A stretch of 7,950 bases of DNA from Candidatus Nealsoniibacteriota bacterium. GTDB taxonomy: Bacteria; Patescibacteriota; Minisyncoccia; Minisyncoccales; CSSED10-335. Shown piece after piece: positions 1-5,068 of the stretch. Position 1 is the first letter of the stretch. Each line of letters begins with the position of its first letter. A program made the translations under genes and the position numbers. The stretch covers positions 1 to 7,950 of the forward strand of contig PWOE01000051.1 of the NCBI GenBank assembly GCA_003557585.1, read 5' to 3'. Below the pieces are notes generated by a model, which saw only the letters and a list, made by a program, of their open reading frames with translations, had not been told where the DNA came from and ran no database searches.

Positions 1-80
1 ATTGACTCATCCTCTTTAAGAATTTTAAGATTGCTGTTAAATATATTAATTACTGATTCTTTTTTAATTATATATCTCAT
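1..80 (-). CDS. Possible 5' end of a gene running off the left edge (partial)
   Basis: An ATG at 80-78 on the minus strand opens a frame of 26 codons without a stop up to the window edge. It begins MRYIIKKESVINIF and is rich in Lys, Ile and Asn. It lies just after the terminator of the upstream radical SAM gene, with A/T-rich promoter-like sequence (TATAAA, TATTGTAAT) in 85-106. No Shine-Dalgarno is visible, as for most genes here. The fragment is too short to assign a family, and an open frame of this length can occur by chance in such AT-rich DNA, so the call is tentative. Confidence 0.35.
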   Translation of the reverse strand, partial: MRYIIKKESVINIFNSNLKILKEDES

Positions 81-108
81 TGATTACAATATCTCAATTT
101 TATAATTT

Positions 109-136
109 AAAAGAACTCTGTCTCAAGAGTTCTTTT
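109..136 (-). terminator. Hairpin terminator overlapping the stop of the radical SAM gene
   Basis: A perfect 11-bp inverted repeat (109-119 with 126-136) surrounds a 6-nt loop that contains the TGA stop (123-125) of the radical SAM gene. On the minus strand the stem ends in a U-rich stretch. On the plus strand it is followed by a long T-rich run, so it could work in both directions. Because of the overlap, the last codons of the gene (Lys-rich tail) are part of the terminator. Confidence 0.7.
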
Positions 137-1115
137 TCCTTTTCTTTTTACCTTTGTTATTTAAAAAGAAATAGTTAAAGGCGAGACAAGGACCCTTGCA
201 TTCCAACTTGTCGCAATTAGCATAGTCGCATTGCGTTGATATCTCTGATTCAAATAGATGGGTCTTGCTTTCAAAATAATCCATTAAATCATGAATGTTT
301 TTGAAATCGAATATGTTGTCCACTCTTAACTCTTCTATGTCCTTTAGGCAATAACAATAAAGAGCAGAGAAATCTGGGAATATCTCTATTGGTCGCATGT
401 CACAACGATGAGAAAAATCAAGATCCCGAATGCTTCCCTTGAGACGCTTGTATGTCTCTTCGGAAGCCATGCAATAATTAAAGCAAGAGCAATCCATTTG
501 TAAAAGAATCTTTGGGTTTATCTTATGAACGCTTTCAACCAACTCAAGCATCTTATCTCCTATCTCTTCAGATGGCATCATGAATTCGTTGCTTTGTGTC
601 GGCACAGATGGACTTATTCTTAAATGATAGATTAATCCTGATTTCTTACTATCTTCAATTAATTTATATAGATAGCTAAAGTCTTGATCTTTGGAGTATA
701 CGGTACATCCAAAAGAAACCGCCATCTTGTTGCACTTAAAGAGTTCTATATTCTCAAGAAATTTATCTTTAAGCTCATCGTCGTCGCAATATTCTGACCC
801 GTGAATATTAATTAAATAGCCCAGGCCTCTCCTTTTTATCATCTCCTCATAAACCTCTTTCTCTCCCATAAGATTGGTGAGAATATTGATCGGAAAATTG
901 TTTAGTTGCAAAAGATCTATAATATCTATTATCTCTGGATTTAATGTCGGTTCGCCACCAAAAATCTGAATTCTTTCTCCTCTGCAAAATGGTATAAGTT
1001 TCTCGACATCATCAAGAGTCATCATCTCTTTATCGCTTTTCAAAAAATCATTTTTCTTGGCAAAGCAGAAAGGGCAGTTACCCATACATTTAGTGCTTAA
1101 AAGGATATTTGGCAT
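123..1115 (-). CDS. Radical SAM protein with SPASM-like Cys-rich C-terminus
   Basis: Predicted radical S-adenosylmethionine enzyme of 330 aa, probably cytoplasmic. The 4Fe-4S/SAM motif CxxxCxxC is at C10, C14 and C17 (KCMGNCPFCFA), close to the N-terminus as is normal. The SAM-contacting GGEPTLNP motif is at residues 53-60. After the barrel come more Cys residues: C238, C254 and C256, then C296, C301, C306 and C310 (ending ECKGPC). This resembles a SPASM/Twitch domain carrying auxiliary Fe-S clusters, although the spacing CX4CX4CX3C differs from the classical CX2CX5CX3C. Such enzymes often modify peptides (RiPP maturation) or act as anaerobic sulfatase-type maturases; the substrate here is unknown and no obvious precursor peptide is seen nearby. 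The tail is strongly basic (KGKKKRKKNS) and is encoded in the terminator. The ATG start has no Shine-Dalgarno; it follows the caspase-like gene by 78 nt on the same strand, so co-transcription is possible. Confidence 0.92.
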   Translation of the reverse strand: MPNILLSTKCMGNCPFCFAKKNDFLKSDKEMMTLDDVEKLIPFCRGERIQIFGGEPTLNPEIIDIIDLLQLNNFPINILTNLMGEKEVYEEMIKRRGLGYLINIHGSEYCDDDELKDKFLENIELFKCNKMAVSFGCTVYSKDQDFSYLYKLIEDSKKSGLIYHLRISPSVPTQSNEFMMPSEEIGDKMLELVESVHKINPKILLQMDCSCFNYCMASEETYKRLKGSIRDLDFSHRCDMRPIEIFPDFSALYCYCLKDIEELRVDNIFDFKNIHDLMDYFESKTHLFESEISTQCDYANCDKLECKGPCLAFNYFFLNNKGKKKRKKNS

Positions 1116-1193
1116 AAATTATATCTATTATTAAGAATTAATTATGTCCTAATTTTAGCAGAAAAAGCTATCGCTTGAAAGATTGAAACGAAA

Positions 1194-2024
1194 TCACTCT
1201 TTAATTTTGTAATTTTCGTCTCCAATAAAGAAGATTTCACTAGACTTTGAATCAAATAAATCTTTACTGAAGATAGATTCAATAATTCTGAATCTTTTGA
1301 GCTCATAACTATAACCAGCCTCCACCGCCTCTTTATAGGTAAATCCCTTTGCCCAATTGCTTAAAAAGACTTCCGGAGCAAAAAGAACAAAATAATTAAC
1401 TCCTTGAGATCCGCTGGCTACTTTTGCTCCGGCTTGAATCCAAATATCGATATCTTTTTTCCCGTAACAGATTGTTTGATAGACAAAACCGATATTTAAG
1501 TTTTCTAATTCAAGGTCTTCAGCTATCTTCTCTTTTTCTGTAATTCCAGACACCTCTTTGCCTGAGTCATGATAGAAAAGAATTGTCTCTTCGTCGCCAT
1601 GCATATTCAAGAGAAGATCAACAACTTCATTTCTCTCGCCAGCTTCAATTAAACTATTCTTGAAATTATCGTAGGTTGCTTGCTCTCCTGTGAGCGCCAC
1701 AACCTCGTTGTAATCGATCGCTTTTTCTTTGTATCTCTCTGCTAGATATTCTTCGCCATAATTAACAGCTATTTCTTGAATGGTCATCTCTCTTAATTCT
1801 TGCCTTGGTGCTGACAAGATAAAGGACAAGAGTATATCAGCTAATGATTTATTGTTTTTATAAAGAGAGACGATCTCTTGTGGCAATATCTGGTTGTTGC
1901 TGATAACAATAATCAAAGCTCTTGATTGGGATTCTAGCTTGTTGCTCTCTTTAATAAGAGAAAAAGAGAGTAGCAAGACAAGAGAGAGTAGAGCAATAAT
2001 TATATATCTATAAAGAGGTTTCAT
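1194..2024 (-). CDS. Membrane-anchored caspase/CHAT-fold (clan CD) peptidase-like protein
   Basis: Protein of 276 aa from the ATG at 2024. A basic N-terminus (MKPLYRY) precedes one hydrophobic segment (about residues 7-24), predicting a signal anchor with the rest outside. The remainder reads like a clan CD cysteine peptidase: a first strand RALIIVIS; then LTGEQATYDNF, typical before the active site in CHAT-type proteins; a hydrophobic strand followed by His-Gly (VVDLLLNMHG, H142); a second strand followed by Cys (NIGFVYQTIC, C186), 44 residues later; then WIQAGAKVASGSQGVNYF and GFTYKEAVEAGY, matching the post-catalytic part of CHAT/C14 domains. The His-Cys pair suggests activity; specificity is unknown. 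An in-frame TTG at 2081 would add 19 residues, but it lies 2 nt from a TATAAT box and would put charged residues ahead of the anchor, so the ATG is preferred. No Shine-Dalgarno. It is divergent from the lipoprotein gene and upstream of the radical SAM gene. The fold call rests on motifs only. Confidence 0.8.
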   Translation of the reverse strand: MKPLYRYIIIALLSLVLLLSFSLIKESNKLESQSRALIIVISNNQILPQEIVSLYKNNKSLADILLSFILSAPRQELREMTIQEIAVNYGEEYLAERYKEKAIDYNEVVALTGEQATYDNFKNSLIEAGERNEVVDLLLNMHGDEETILFYHDSGKEVSGITEKEKIAEDLELENLNIGFVYQTICYGKKDIDIWIQAGAKVASGSQGVNYFVLFAPEVFLSNWAKGFTYKEAVEAGYSYELKRFRIIESIFSKDLFDSKSSEIFFIGDENYKIKE

Positions 2025-2074
2025 CTTATTGAAAGTTTCTTCTTTATTATAAGGGAAAAATCTATCTCTTACTA

Positions 2075-2107
2075 TTGACAAAAATTATATTTGATGTATT
2101 ATATAAT
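2075..2107 (+). promoter_or_regulatory. Near-consensus sigma-70 promoter of the lipoprotein gene
   Basis: A perfect TTGACA -35 (2075-2080) is followed after 16 bp by TATTAT (2097-2102). A TATAAT directly follows at 2102-2107, with a longer spacing of 21 bp. The predicted start near 2109 leaves a leader of about 24 nt that carries the ribosome binding site. This is the best promoter in the window. Confidence 0.7.
2084..2089 (-). promoter_or_regulatory. Probable -10 box of the caspase-like gene
   Basis: A perfect TATAAT on the minus strand with no good -35 at 17 bp. Transcription would start near 2077 and give a leader of about 50 nt to the ATG at 2024. It lies within the spacer of the divergent lipoprotein promoter, so the two promoters would compete for polymerase. 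Confidence 0.45.
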
Positions 2108-2119
2108 CAGTTATTTAGA

Positions 2120-2128
2120 AAGGAGGGG
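2120..2128 (+). promoter_or_regulatory. Strong Shine-Dalgarno that fixes the lipoprotein start
   Basis: AAGGAGGGG ends 4 nt before the ATG at 2133, and its GGAGG core ends 6 nt before it. It lies inside the longer open frame that begins at 2091, and so argues for the internal start at 2133, which also puts the signal peptide at the very N-terminus. Confidence 0.85.
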
Positions 2129-2132
2129 AATA

Positions 2133-2483
2133 ATGATGAGGTCAGCATTGTTTTTGCTGATTTTGGCTTTCTTTTTGGTGGGGTGCCAAGAAGTGGAGCC
2201 AAATCTCGAAACTTTTGAAACCGAAATCGATATAATTGACGATTTCGGTTTCAGCTACGAGTCAGTGGAAACCGATTCTGGTTGGAGTTTGAATTATGAG
2301 GTCCGCAACAGAACGGGAAGAACTGTTTATCTAAAGATAACAGTTCTGTCTGGTTGTGGGCAAGTCTTGAAGGAAGTTAAAACTTTCTTCACGGCGAACT
2401 TCTCCCAAGAATTTAGACCCCTGGAGGGAGAAGAAAGGCCTTGTGGAGGAATTTCTCTAGAAATAGAGAAACAAGGCCGATAG
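2133..2483 (+). CDS. Small predicted lipoprotein
   Basis: Protein of 116 aa from the ATG at 2133. It starts with MMRS, a hydrophobic stretch and a lipobox ending LVGC, so C18 would be the lipidated first residue of the mature protein after signal peptidase II cleavage. The mature part is acidic at first (ETFETEIDIIDDFGF), then looks like a beta-rich domain (WSLNYEVRNRTGRTVYLKITV) with two further Cys (GCG and PCGG) that could form a disulfide outside the membrane. I recognise no family. It is a single-gene unit with its own strong promoter, Shine-Dalgarno and terminator, divergent from the caspase-like gene. The nucleotide sequence is unusual: at least five inverted repeats lie in or just after the coding region (see repeat entries). 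A second ATG follows immediately at 2136. An upstream start at 2091 would add 14 residues but precedes the predicted transcription start. Confidence 0.85.
   Translation: MMRSALFLLILAFFLVGCQEVEPNLETFETEIDIIDDFGFSYESVETDSGWSLNYEVRNRTGRTVYLKITVLSGCGQVLKEVKTFFTANFSQEFRPLEGEERPCGGISLEIEKQGR
2159..2205 (+). repeat. Nested inverted repeat in the lipoprotein signal-peptide region
   Basis: An outer arm at 2159-2168 pairs with 2197-2205 (9 bp with one bulged base). An inner arm at 2171-2178 pairs with 2186-2193 (8 bp, one G-U), closing a 7-nt loop. It covers the lipobox codons of the mRNA. Of the structures in this gene it is the weakest on its own. Confidence 0.45.
2217..2252 (+). repeat. Perfect 13-bp inverted repeat inside the lipoprotein gene, with an alternative partner
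   Basis: GAAACCGAAATCG (2217-2229) and its exact complement (2240-2252) flank a 10-nt loop. A partial third copy, GAAACCGA at 2268-2275, is complementary to 2245-2252. The right arm could therefore pair with either side, giving two mutually exclusive hairpins. Confidence 0.8.
2319..2347 (+). repeat. 13-bp inverted repeat with one bulge inside the lipoprotein gene
   Basis: AGAACTGTT (2319-2327) pairs with AACAGTTCT (2339-2347). After one bulged T, ATCT pairs with AGAT around a 2-nt centre. In RNA the top pairs would open to a normal loop. Confidence 0.75.
2369..2478 (+). repeat. Three further consecutive inverted repeats at the end of the lipoprotein gene
   Basis: (1) 2369-2378 pairs with 2381-2390: 10 bp, one G-U, minimal loop. 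(2) CTTCTCCC (2399-2406) pairs with GGGAGAAG (2426-2433), loop 19 nt. (3) GGCCTTGT (2437-2444) pairs with ACAAGGCC (2471-2478) and encloses TTCTCTA/TAGAGAA (2453-2459 with 2464-2470) on a GAAA tetraloop. An 8-nt one-sided bulge holding GGAGGA separates the two stems of (3). The terminator hairpin follows three bases later. Confidence 0.65.
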
Positions 2484-2513
2484 CCTGCAAAGAATTTGCA
2501 GGCTTTTTCTTTA
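2482..2513 (+). terminator. Rho-independent terminator of the lipoprotein gene
   Basis: AGCCTGCAAA (2482-2491) pairs perfectly with TTTGCAGGCT (2495-2504) over a 3-nt loop, and is followed by a T-rich tract. It begins within the TAG stop codon (2481-2483). Confidence 0.92.
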
Positions 2514-2535
2514 AAAAAAGCCGTTAATAAACGGC
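2513..2535 (-). terminator. Rho-independent terminator of the PurF-like gene
   Basis: On the minus strand GCCGTT pairs with AACGGC across a 4-nt loop (2520-2535), followed by seven T (2519-2513). The TAA stop (2524-2526) of the PurF-like gene lies inside the hairpin. It is back to back with the lipoprotein terminator, only about 15 bp apart. Confidence 0.88.
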
Positions 2536-3876
2536 TTGTCTTTTCTTGAAAGAACAGTCTTGGCAAACGAGATGCTTGGGTAAACCGATGGCCTCAATCA
2601 AATCAGTACGATTGTTGAATTCGATTCCATCAATCTCTAATGCTCTCTTTTTGCTCTCTAAACTTGGATACCTTAAAGAAAAGAATTCTCCTTCTTTTGT
2701 GGTGTTTCCCCACAAACAACGAGAAAAGAGTTCAGGATTTGAAATTCTGAAATGAATCTCTGAAAATCCTAGCCTTCTAAGTTTTGGAACAAGCTGAGTT
2801 TGGGCTTGAGTTCCTCTAACAATAGAGTCATCACAGACAACTAATTTCTGTCCTTGATAATCATCGTTGCTTCCCAAAAGCTTGATGTCGGCTTCCCACT
2901 TTCTTGCTTCTTTATCCGTAGCAGTAAAGCTCCTGCCAGTATAAGGATATTTAAGCAATACTTCGTCAAAAAGTGGTATCTTGTCAATCTCTCCTTTGTT
3001 TGCTTGACGACAGAACTCTTGATGATAGCCAATCGCATTGAAGCGACCAGAGTCAGGAATCGGAGCCACTAAATCGGGAATAAACCCTCTTTGAATGTCT
3101 CTCCTGGCTAATGCAGCACCTAGTTTTTTTCTGACTTCAGAAACTAAAACTTGGTTAAAAAGCCCCGTCGGAAAAGCTGTATAGACGAAAAAGAAGCTAC
3201 AAATCTTTTTACTTTCCAGAGGAATTACCTTTTCTGTCCTGATTTCACCCCATTTCATTGAAACTATCTCGCCTGGTTCCAGACTTCTTACAATTCTAAA
3301 TCCTATATTTCTAAAACCTGAGGAATCGGTGCTTAAGGCTACAGCTCCTTTTTTCTCTCCGATTACAAGTGGCCAGTGCCCCGGAAAGGTCGCTGCATAT
3401 ATTCCCGAACCATTTAAAGCAACTAGAGCACAAGATCCTTTAATCTTTTGAGTAAGGTTAAAGATTCCATCGATCAACGATCCCTCTTCTACCAAGAGCT
3501 TTACAATTGTTTCAATTTCATCTCCCTTGCCGAAGGTTTGCCCAGACAAGAGAAGCTCCATCTTCAAGGAATGGTGGTTAGTGATATTGCCTGAAAAACA
3601 AGCAGCAACCCCTCCAATCCTTGTCTGATGAAGAGATGGCTCTTGATTCAAGCCACAGTAACCGATAGCTTCACTTCCATCAAGAGATCCTTTTTGGAAA
3701 TTACTTCTGAAGAGTCCCGAACAAGAACGAGCGACAATTTCACTGCCATTATAAACAGCAACGCCTGATTGTTTTTCTCCTAGGTGTTGTTGATAAAGAG
3801 TTCCCTTGAAAAAGTCTTCTTTGAAATCACCCCCATATCTTCCTGGGTCAACGCTTATAGCAAAAATCCCTGCCAT
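2524..3876 (-). CDS. PurF-like amidophosphoribosyltransferase homologue lacking the glutaminase Cys
   Basis: Protein of 450 aa with the PurF layout: an N-terminal class II glutaminase (Ntn) domain (about 1-220) and a type I phosphoribosyltransferase domain (about 225-440). PurF normally makes 5-phosphoribosylamine from PRPP and glutamine. The transferase half looks intact: APIPDSGRFNAIGY (271-284), the flexible-loop motif YPYTGRSFT (310-318) and the PRPP loop VVCDDSIVRGT (346-356). All four Fe-S ligand positions known from Bacillus PurF are present: C226, C387, C438 and C441. The glutaminase half is degenerate: it starts MAGIFAI where PurF has MCGI, so the nucleophile Cys is Ala; the HNGN motif reads FSGN; and the Arg of the usual GHVRY motif is lost (GYCGL). 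It may use free ammonia or have another PRPP-dependent role. A strong Shine-Dalgarno fixes the start. No other purine gene is in the window, so the symbol purF is withheld. Confidence 0.9.
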   Translation of the reverse strand: MAGIFAISVDPGRYGGDFKEDFFKGTLYQQHLGEKQSGVAVYNGSEIVARSCSGLFRSNFQKGSLDGSEAIGYCGLNQEPSLHQTRIGGVAACFSGNITNHHSLKMELLLSGQTFGKGDEIETIVKLLVEEGSLIDGIFNLTQKIKGSCALVALNGSGIYAATFPGHWPLVIGEKKGAVALSTDSSGFRNIGFRIVRSLEPGEIVSMKWGEIRTEKVIPLESKKICSFFFVYTAFPTGLFNQVLVSEVRKKLGAALARRDIQRGFIPDLVAPIPDSGRFNAIGYHQEFCRQANKGEIDKIPLFDEVLLKYPYTGRSFTATDKEARKWEADIKLLGSNDDYQGQKLVVCDDSIVRGTQAQTQLVPKLRRLGFSEIHFRISNPELFSRCLWGNTTKEGEFFSLRYPSLESKKRALEIDGIEFNNRTDLIEAIGLPKHLVCQDCSFKKRQAVY

Positions 3877-3882
3877 GATTAA

Positions 3883-3890
3883 CCCTCCTT
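3883..3890 (-). promoter_or_regulatory. Shine-Dalgarno that fixes the start of the PurF-like gene
   Basis: AAGGAGGG on the minus strand lies 6 nt before the ATG at 3876. No in-frame start codon precedes this ATG within the leader, so the second residue is truly Ala in this sequence. Confidence 0.88.
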
Positions 3891-3932
3891 TCTTTTTATT
3901 TAATTATCAATGTCCTCGCTTTGTGCCATCTC

Positions 3933-3941
3933 ATTCTAACA
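3933..3941 (-). promoter_or_regulatory. Possible extended -10 promoter of the PurF-like gene
   Basis: TGTTAGAAT on the minus strand fits the extended -10 form TGnTAnAAT. A weak -35 (TTTTCA) lies 17 bp upstream within the preceding terminator hairpin. The leader would be about 50 nt. Confidence 0.4.
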
Positions 3942-3967
3942 AAAAACTTCCTTAGTGAAAAGGAAGT
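3941..3967 (-). terminator. Terminator of the 52-aa membrane protein gene (bidirectional)
   Basis: ACTTCCTT (3946-3953) pairs with AAGGAAGT (3960-3967) over a 6-nt loop. On the minus strand the stem is followed by a T run (3945-3941), 19 nt after the stop of the small gene. On the plus strand eight T (3971-3978) also follow after a short gap. Confidence 0.82.
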
Positions 3968-3985
3968 CTCTTTTTTTTAGTTAAA

Positions 3986-4144
3986 CTATATTATTTCCAA
4001 GAATTTCAGAACCATTGCCCAAACAAGACTAGCCACTATAGCTCCAGTGATGAATCCAGAAAGAGAAGATGCAATTAATTGACCTATCTTAACTTTGTAA
4101 ATTCTTCTATCTTCTGAAATAAAATCTTGTATTATTTTTTTCAT
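3986..4144 (-). CDS. Small membrane protein of 52 aa
   Basis: ATG at 4144, TAG at 3988-3986. The protein starts with a polar, charged segment (MKKIIQDFISEDRRIYKVK) and continues as one hydrophobic helix with small-residue patterning (GQLIASSLSGFITGAIVASL, then VWAMVLKFLEII). This predicts a single- or hairpin-membrane protein with a cytoplasmic N-terminus. It has its own promoter-like sequence and terminator, which supports a real gene. I recognise no named family. The leader has no Shine-Dalgarno. The 16 nt around the start (ATTTAAAAATATGAAA) are identical to those at the YggT-like gene. Confidence 0.72.
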   Translation of the reverse strand: MKKIIQDFISEDRRIYKVKIGQLIASSLSGFITGAIVASLVWAMVLKFLEII

Positions 4145-4171
4145 ATTTTTAAATTAAAATAACTTTACTAA

Positions 4172-4201
4172 ATTATACAACACAAACGACATTGAAAGCA
4201 A
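4172..4201 (-). promoter_or_regulatory. Probable promoter of the 52-aa membrane protein gene
   Basis: On the minus strand TTGCTT (4201-4196) is followed after 18 bp by a perfect TATAAT (4177-4172). A start near 4165 would leave a leader of about 20 nt with no Shine-Dalgarno. The remaining gap up to the plus-strand gene at 4339 shows no convincing promoter or small gene. Confidence 0.5.
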
Positions 4202-4338
4202 TGCCAGAATTGGGTAGGCTCAATAAGGAGTCTTTTTAATGTAATTCATGGTGACATTAATCATTGAACTCTTTCTCTGCTTAGGATGCAATAGAGATTG
4301 AAATTGATAAAGGTCGATTACTTAAAAAAAATACAAAT

Positions 4339-4788
4339 ATGACAAATTTTACAAAACAAGAGATCTTAATTGGAGGTGGATCAATTCTAGCTGCTATTTC
4401 CTCTTTTTTGCCATGGTACACTATATCTTTTTGGGGAGTAAAGCAAAGTATTAGTGGTTTCACTGGCTGGTGGACATTATCTTTCCTTGCGGCTCTAGCT
4501 TTAATTGCATCTCTCTTTCCTCAAGCAAAAAAAGCAGTTCCTCAAATTGAAGAGAATATCAAGGTAATCCATATGGCACTTGCTGCTGTTATCACTTTAG
4601 TGCCCCTAATCGCCCTCATTTCTCAACCAAGTGAAATGCTGGGTATGGGTAATGTGAATATAGGCCTCTTCACTGCTCTCGCTGGTGGTATTGCTGCTCT
4701 CGCTGGTGGTATTATCCAAAATAGGCAAAACAATCAACCGATAGACACCCCGACACCGCCTGTTAATGAGTCAGCTAGCTCAGAATAG
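4339..4788 (+). CDS. Four-TM membrane protein of unknown function
   Basis: Protein of 149 aa with four hydrophobic segments at about 9-28, 41-60, 76-95 and 106-126. The N-terminal pair carries an aromatic-rich loop (FLPWYTISFWGVKQSISGF, then GWW), a pattern seen in several small uncharacterised membrane families. The C-terminal tail (about 127-149) is polar and rich in Gln, Pro, Thr and Ser, so it is probably soluble and disordered. TM4 contains a tandem repeat (ALAGGIAALAGGI). The ATG has only an A-rich leader and no Shine-Dalgarno. It stands alone on the plus strand between minus-strand units and ends in a strong terminator. I do not assign a function. Confidence 0.82.
   Translation: MTNFTKQEILIGGGSILAAISSFLPWYTISFWGVKQSISGFTGWWTLSFLAALALIASLFPQAKKAVPQIEENIKVIHMALAAVITLVPLIALISQPSEMLGMGNVNIGLFTALAGGIAALAGGIIQNRQNNQPIDTPTPPVNESASSE
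4675..4713 (+). repeat. Two perfect 18-bp direct repeats within TM4 of the 4-TM gene
   Basis: The 18 bases at 4675-4692 recur exactly at 4696-4713 (period 21 bp, 7 codons), each encoding ALAGGI. Even the synonymous positions are identical, which suggests a recent in-frame duplication. Confidence 0.8.
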
Positions 4789-4801
4789 ATTTTAGTAACA
4801 C

Positions 4802-4830
4802 AAAAACCCCATCGTCGGATGGGGTTTTTA
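4802..4830 (+). terminator. Bidirectional Rho-independent terminator
   Basis: CCCCATC (4807-4813) pairs with GATGGGG (4818-4824) over a 4-nt loop, flanked by five A and five T. It lies 13 nt after the stop of the 4-TM gene. The A run also makes it a terminator for the minus-strand unit that ends at 4913. Confidence 0.92.
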
Positions 4831-4912
4831 TCTATTTGCTTAATCTTCACTCAAAGAGATAGATATTATTTAAATTCATTCACGCTTAATCATAAGGTGA
4901 AAGGAAGCTCGA

Positions 4913-5044
4913 TTAAAACAGAAGCTGTAAAATAAGTAAAATAAGGGCAATAACTATTAGCGTATGAATTAACTTGCCTCCTATCTTGAAACTAAACCCA
5001 AGAATCCAAAAAACAAATAAAATTATAACGATTGTCCAGAGCAT
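4913..5044 (-). CDS. lmo0937/DUF5670-type small membrane protein, 43 aa
   Basis: ATG at 5044, TAA at 4915-4913. The product begins MLWTIVIILFVFWILGFSF, followed by KIGGKLIHTLIVIALILLIL. The pattern MLW-hydrophobic-WxLG-x4-GGxxIHxLlVIA matches the very short lmo0937/DUF5670 proteins found in many bacteria, whose function is not established. It predicts two short hydrophobic segments around a Gly-Gly turn. It follows the YggT-like gene by only 24 nt on the same strand, so the two are probably one transcript ending at the 4802-4830 terminator. No Shine-Dalgarno is visible. Confidence 0.85.
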   Translation of the reverse strand: MLWTIVIILFVFWILGFSFKIGGKLIHTLIVIALILLILQLLF

Positions 5045-5068
5045 GATTATTTTCGATTAACTTTTATC

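Noticed and set aside
2025..2081. TTG-initiated N-terminal extension of the caspase-like protein
   Set aside because: The TTG is 2 nt from a TATAAT box, so it would lie upstream of or at the transcription start, and it would put 19 charged residues before the signal anchor.
2091..2132. Upstream start of the lipoprotein frame
   Set aside because: It precedes the predicted transcription start, and the strong Shine-Dalgarno and lipobox signal peptide fit the ATG at 2133.
2327..2566. Minus-strand frame of 79 codons across the lipoprotein 3' half
   Set aside because: It is antisense to a well-supported gene, crosses two terminators and has no domain-like pattern.
4205..4248. Short plus-strand frame of 12 codons before the 4-TM gene
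   Set aside because: It is too short, with no ribosome binding site at its start.
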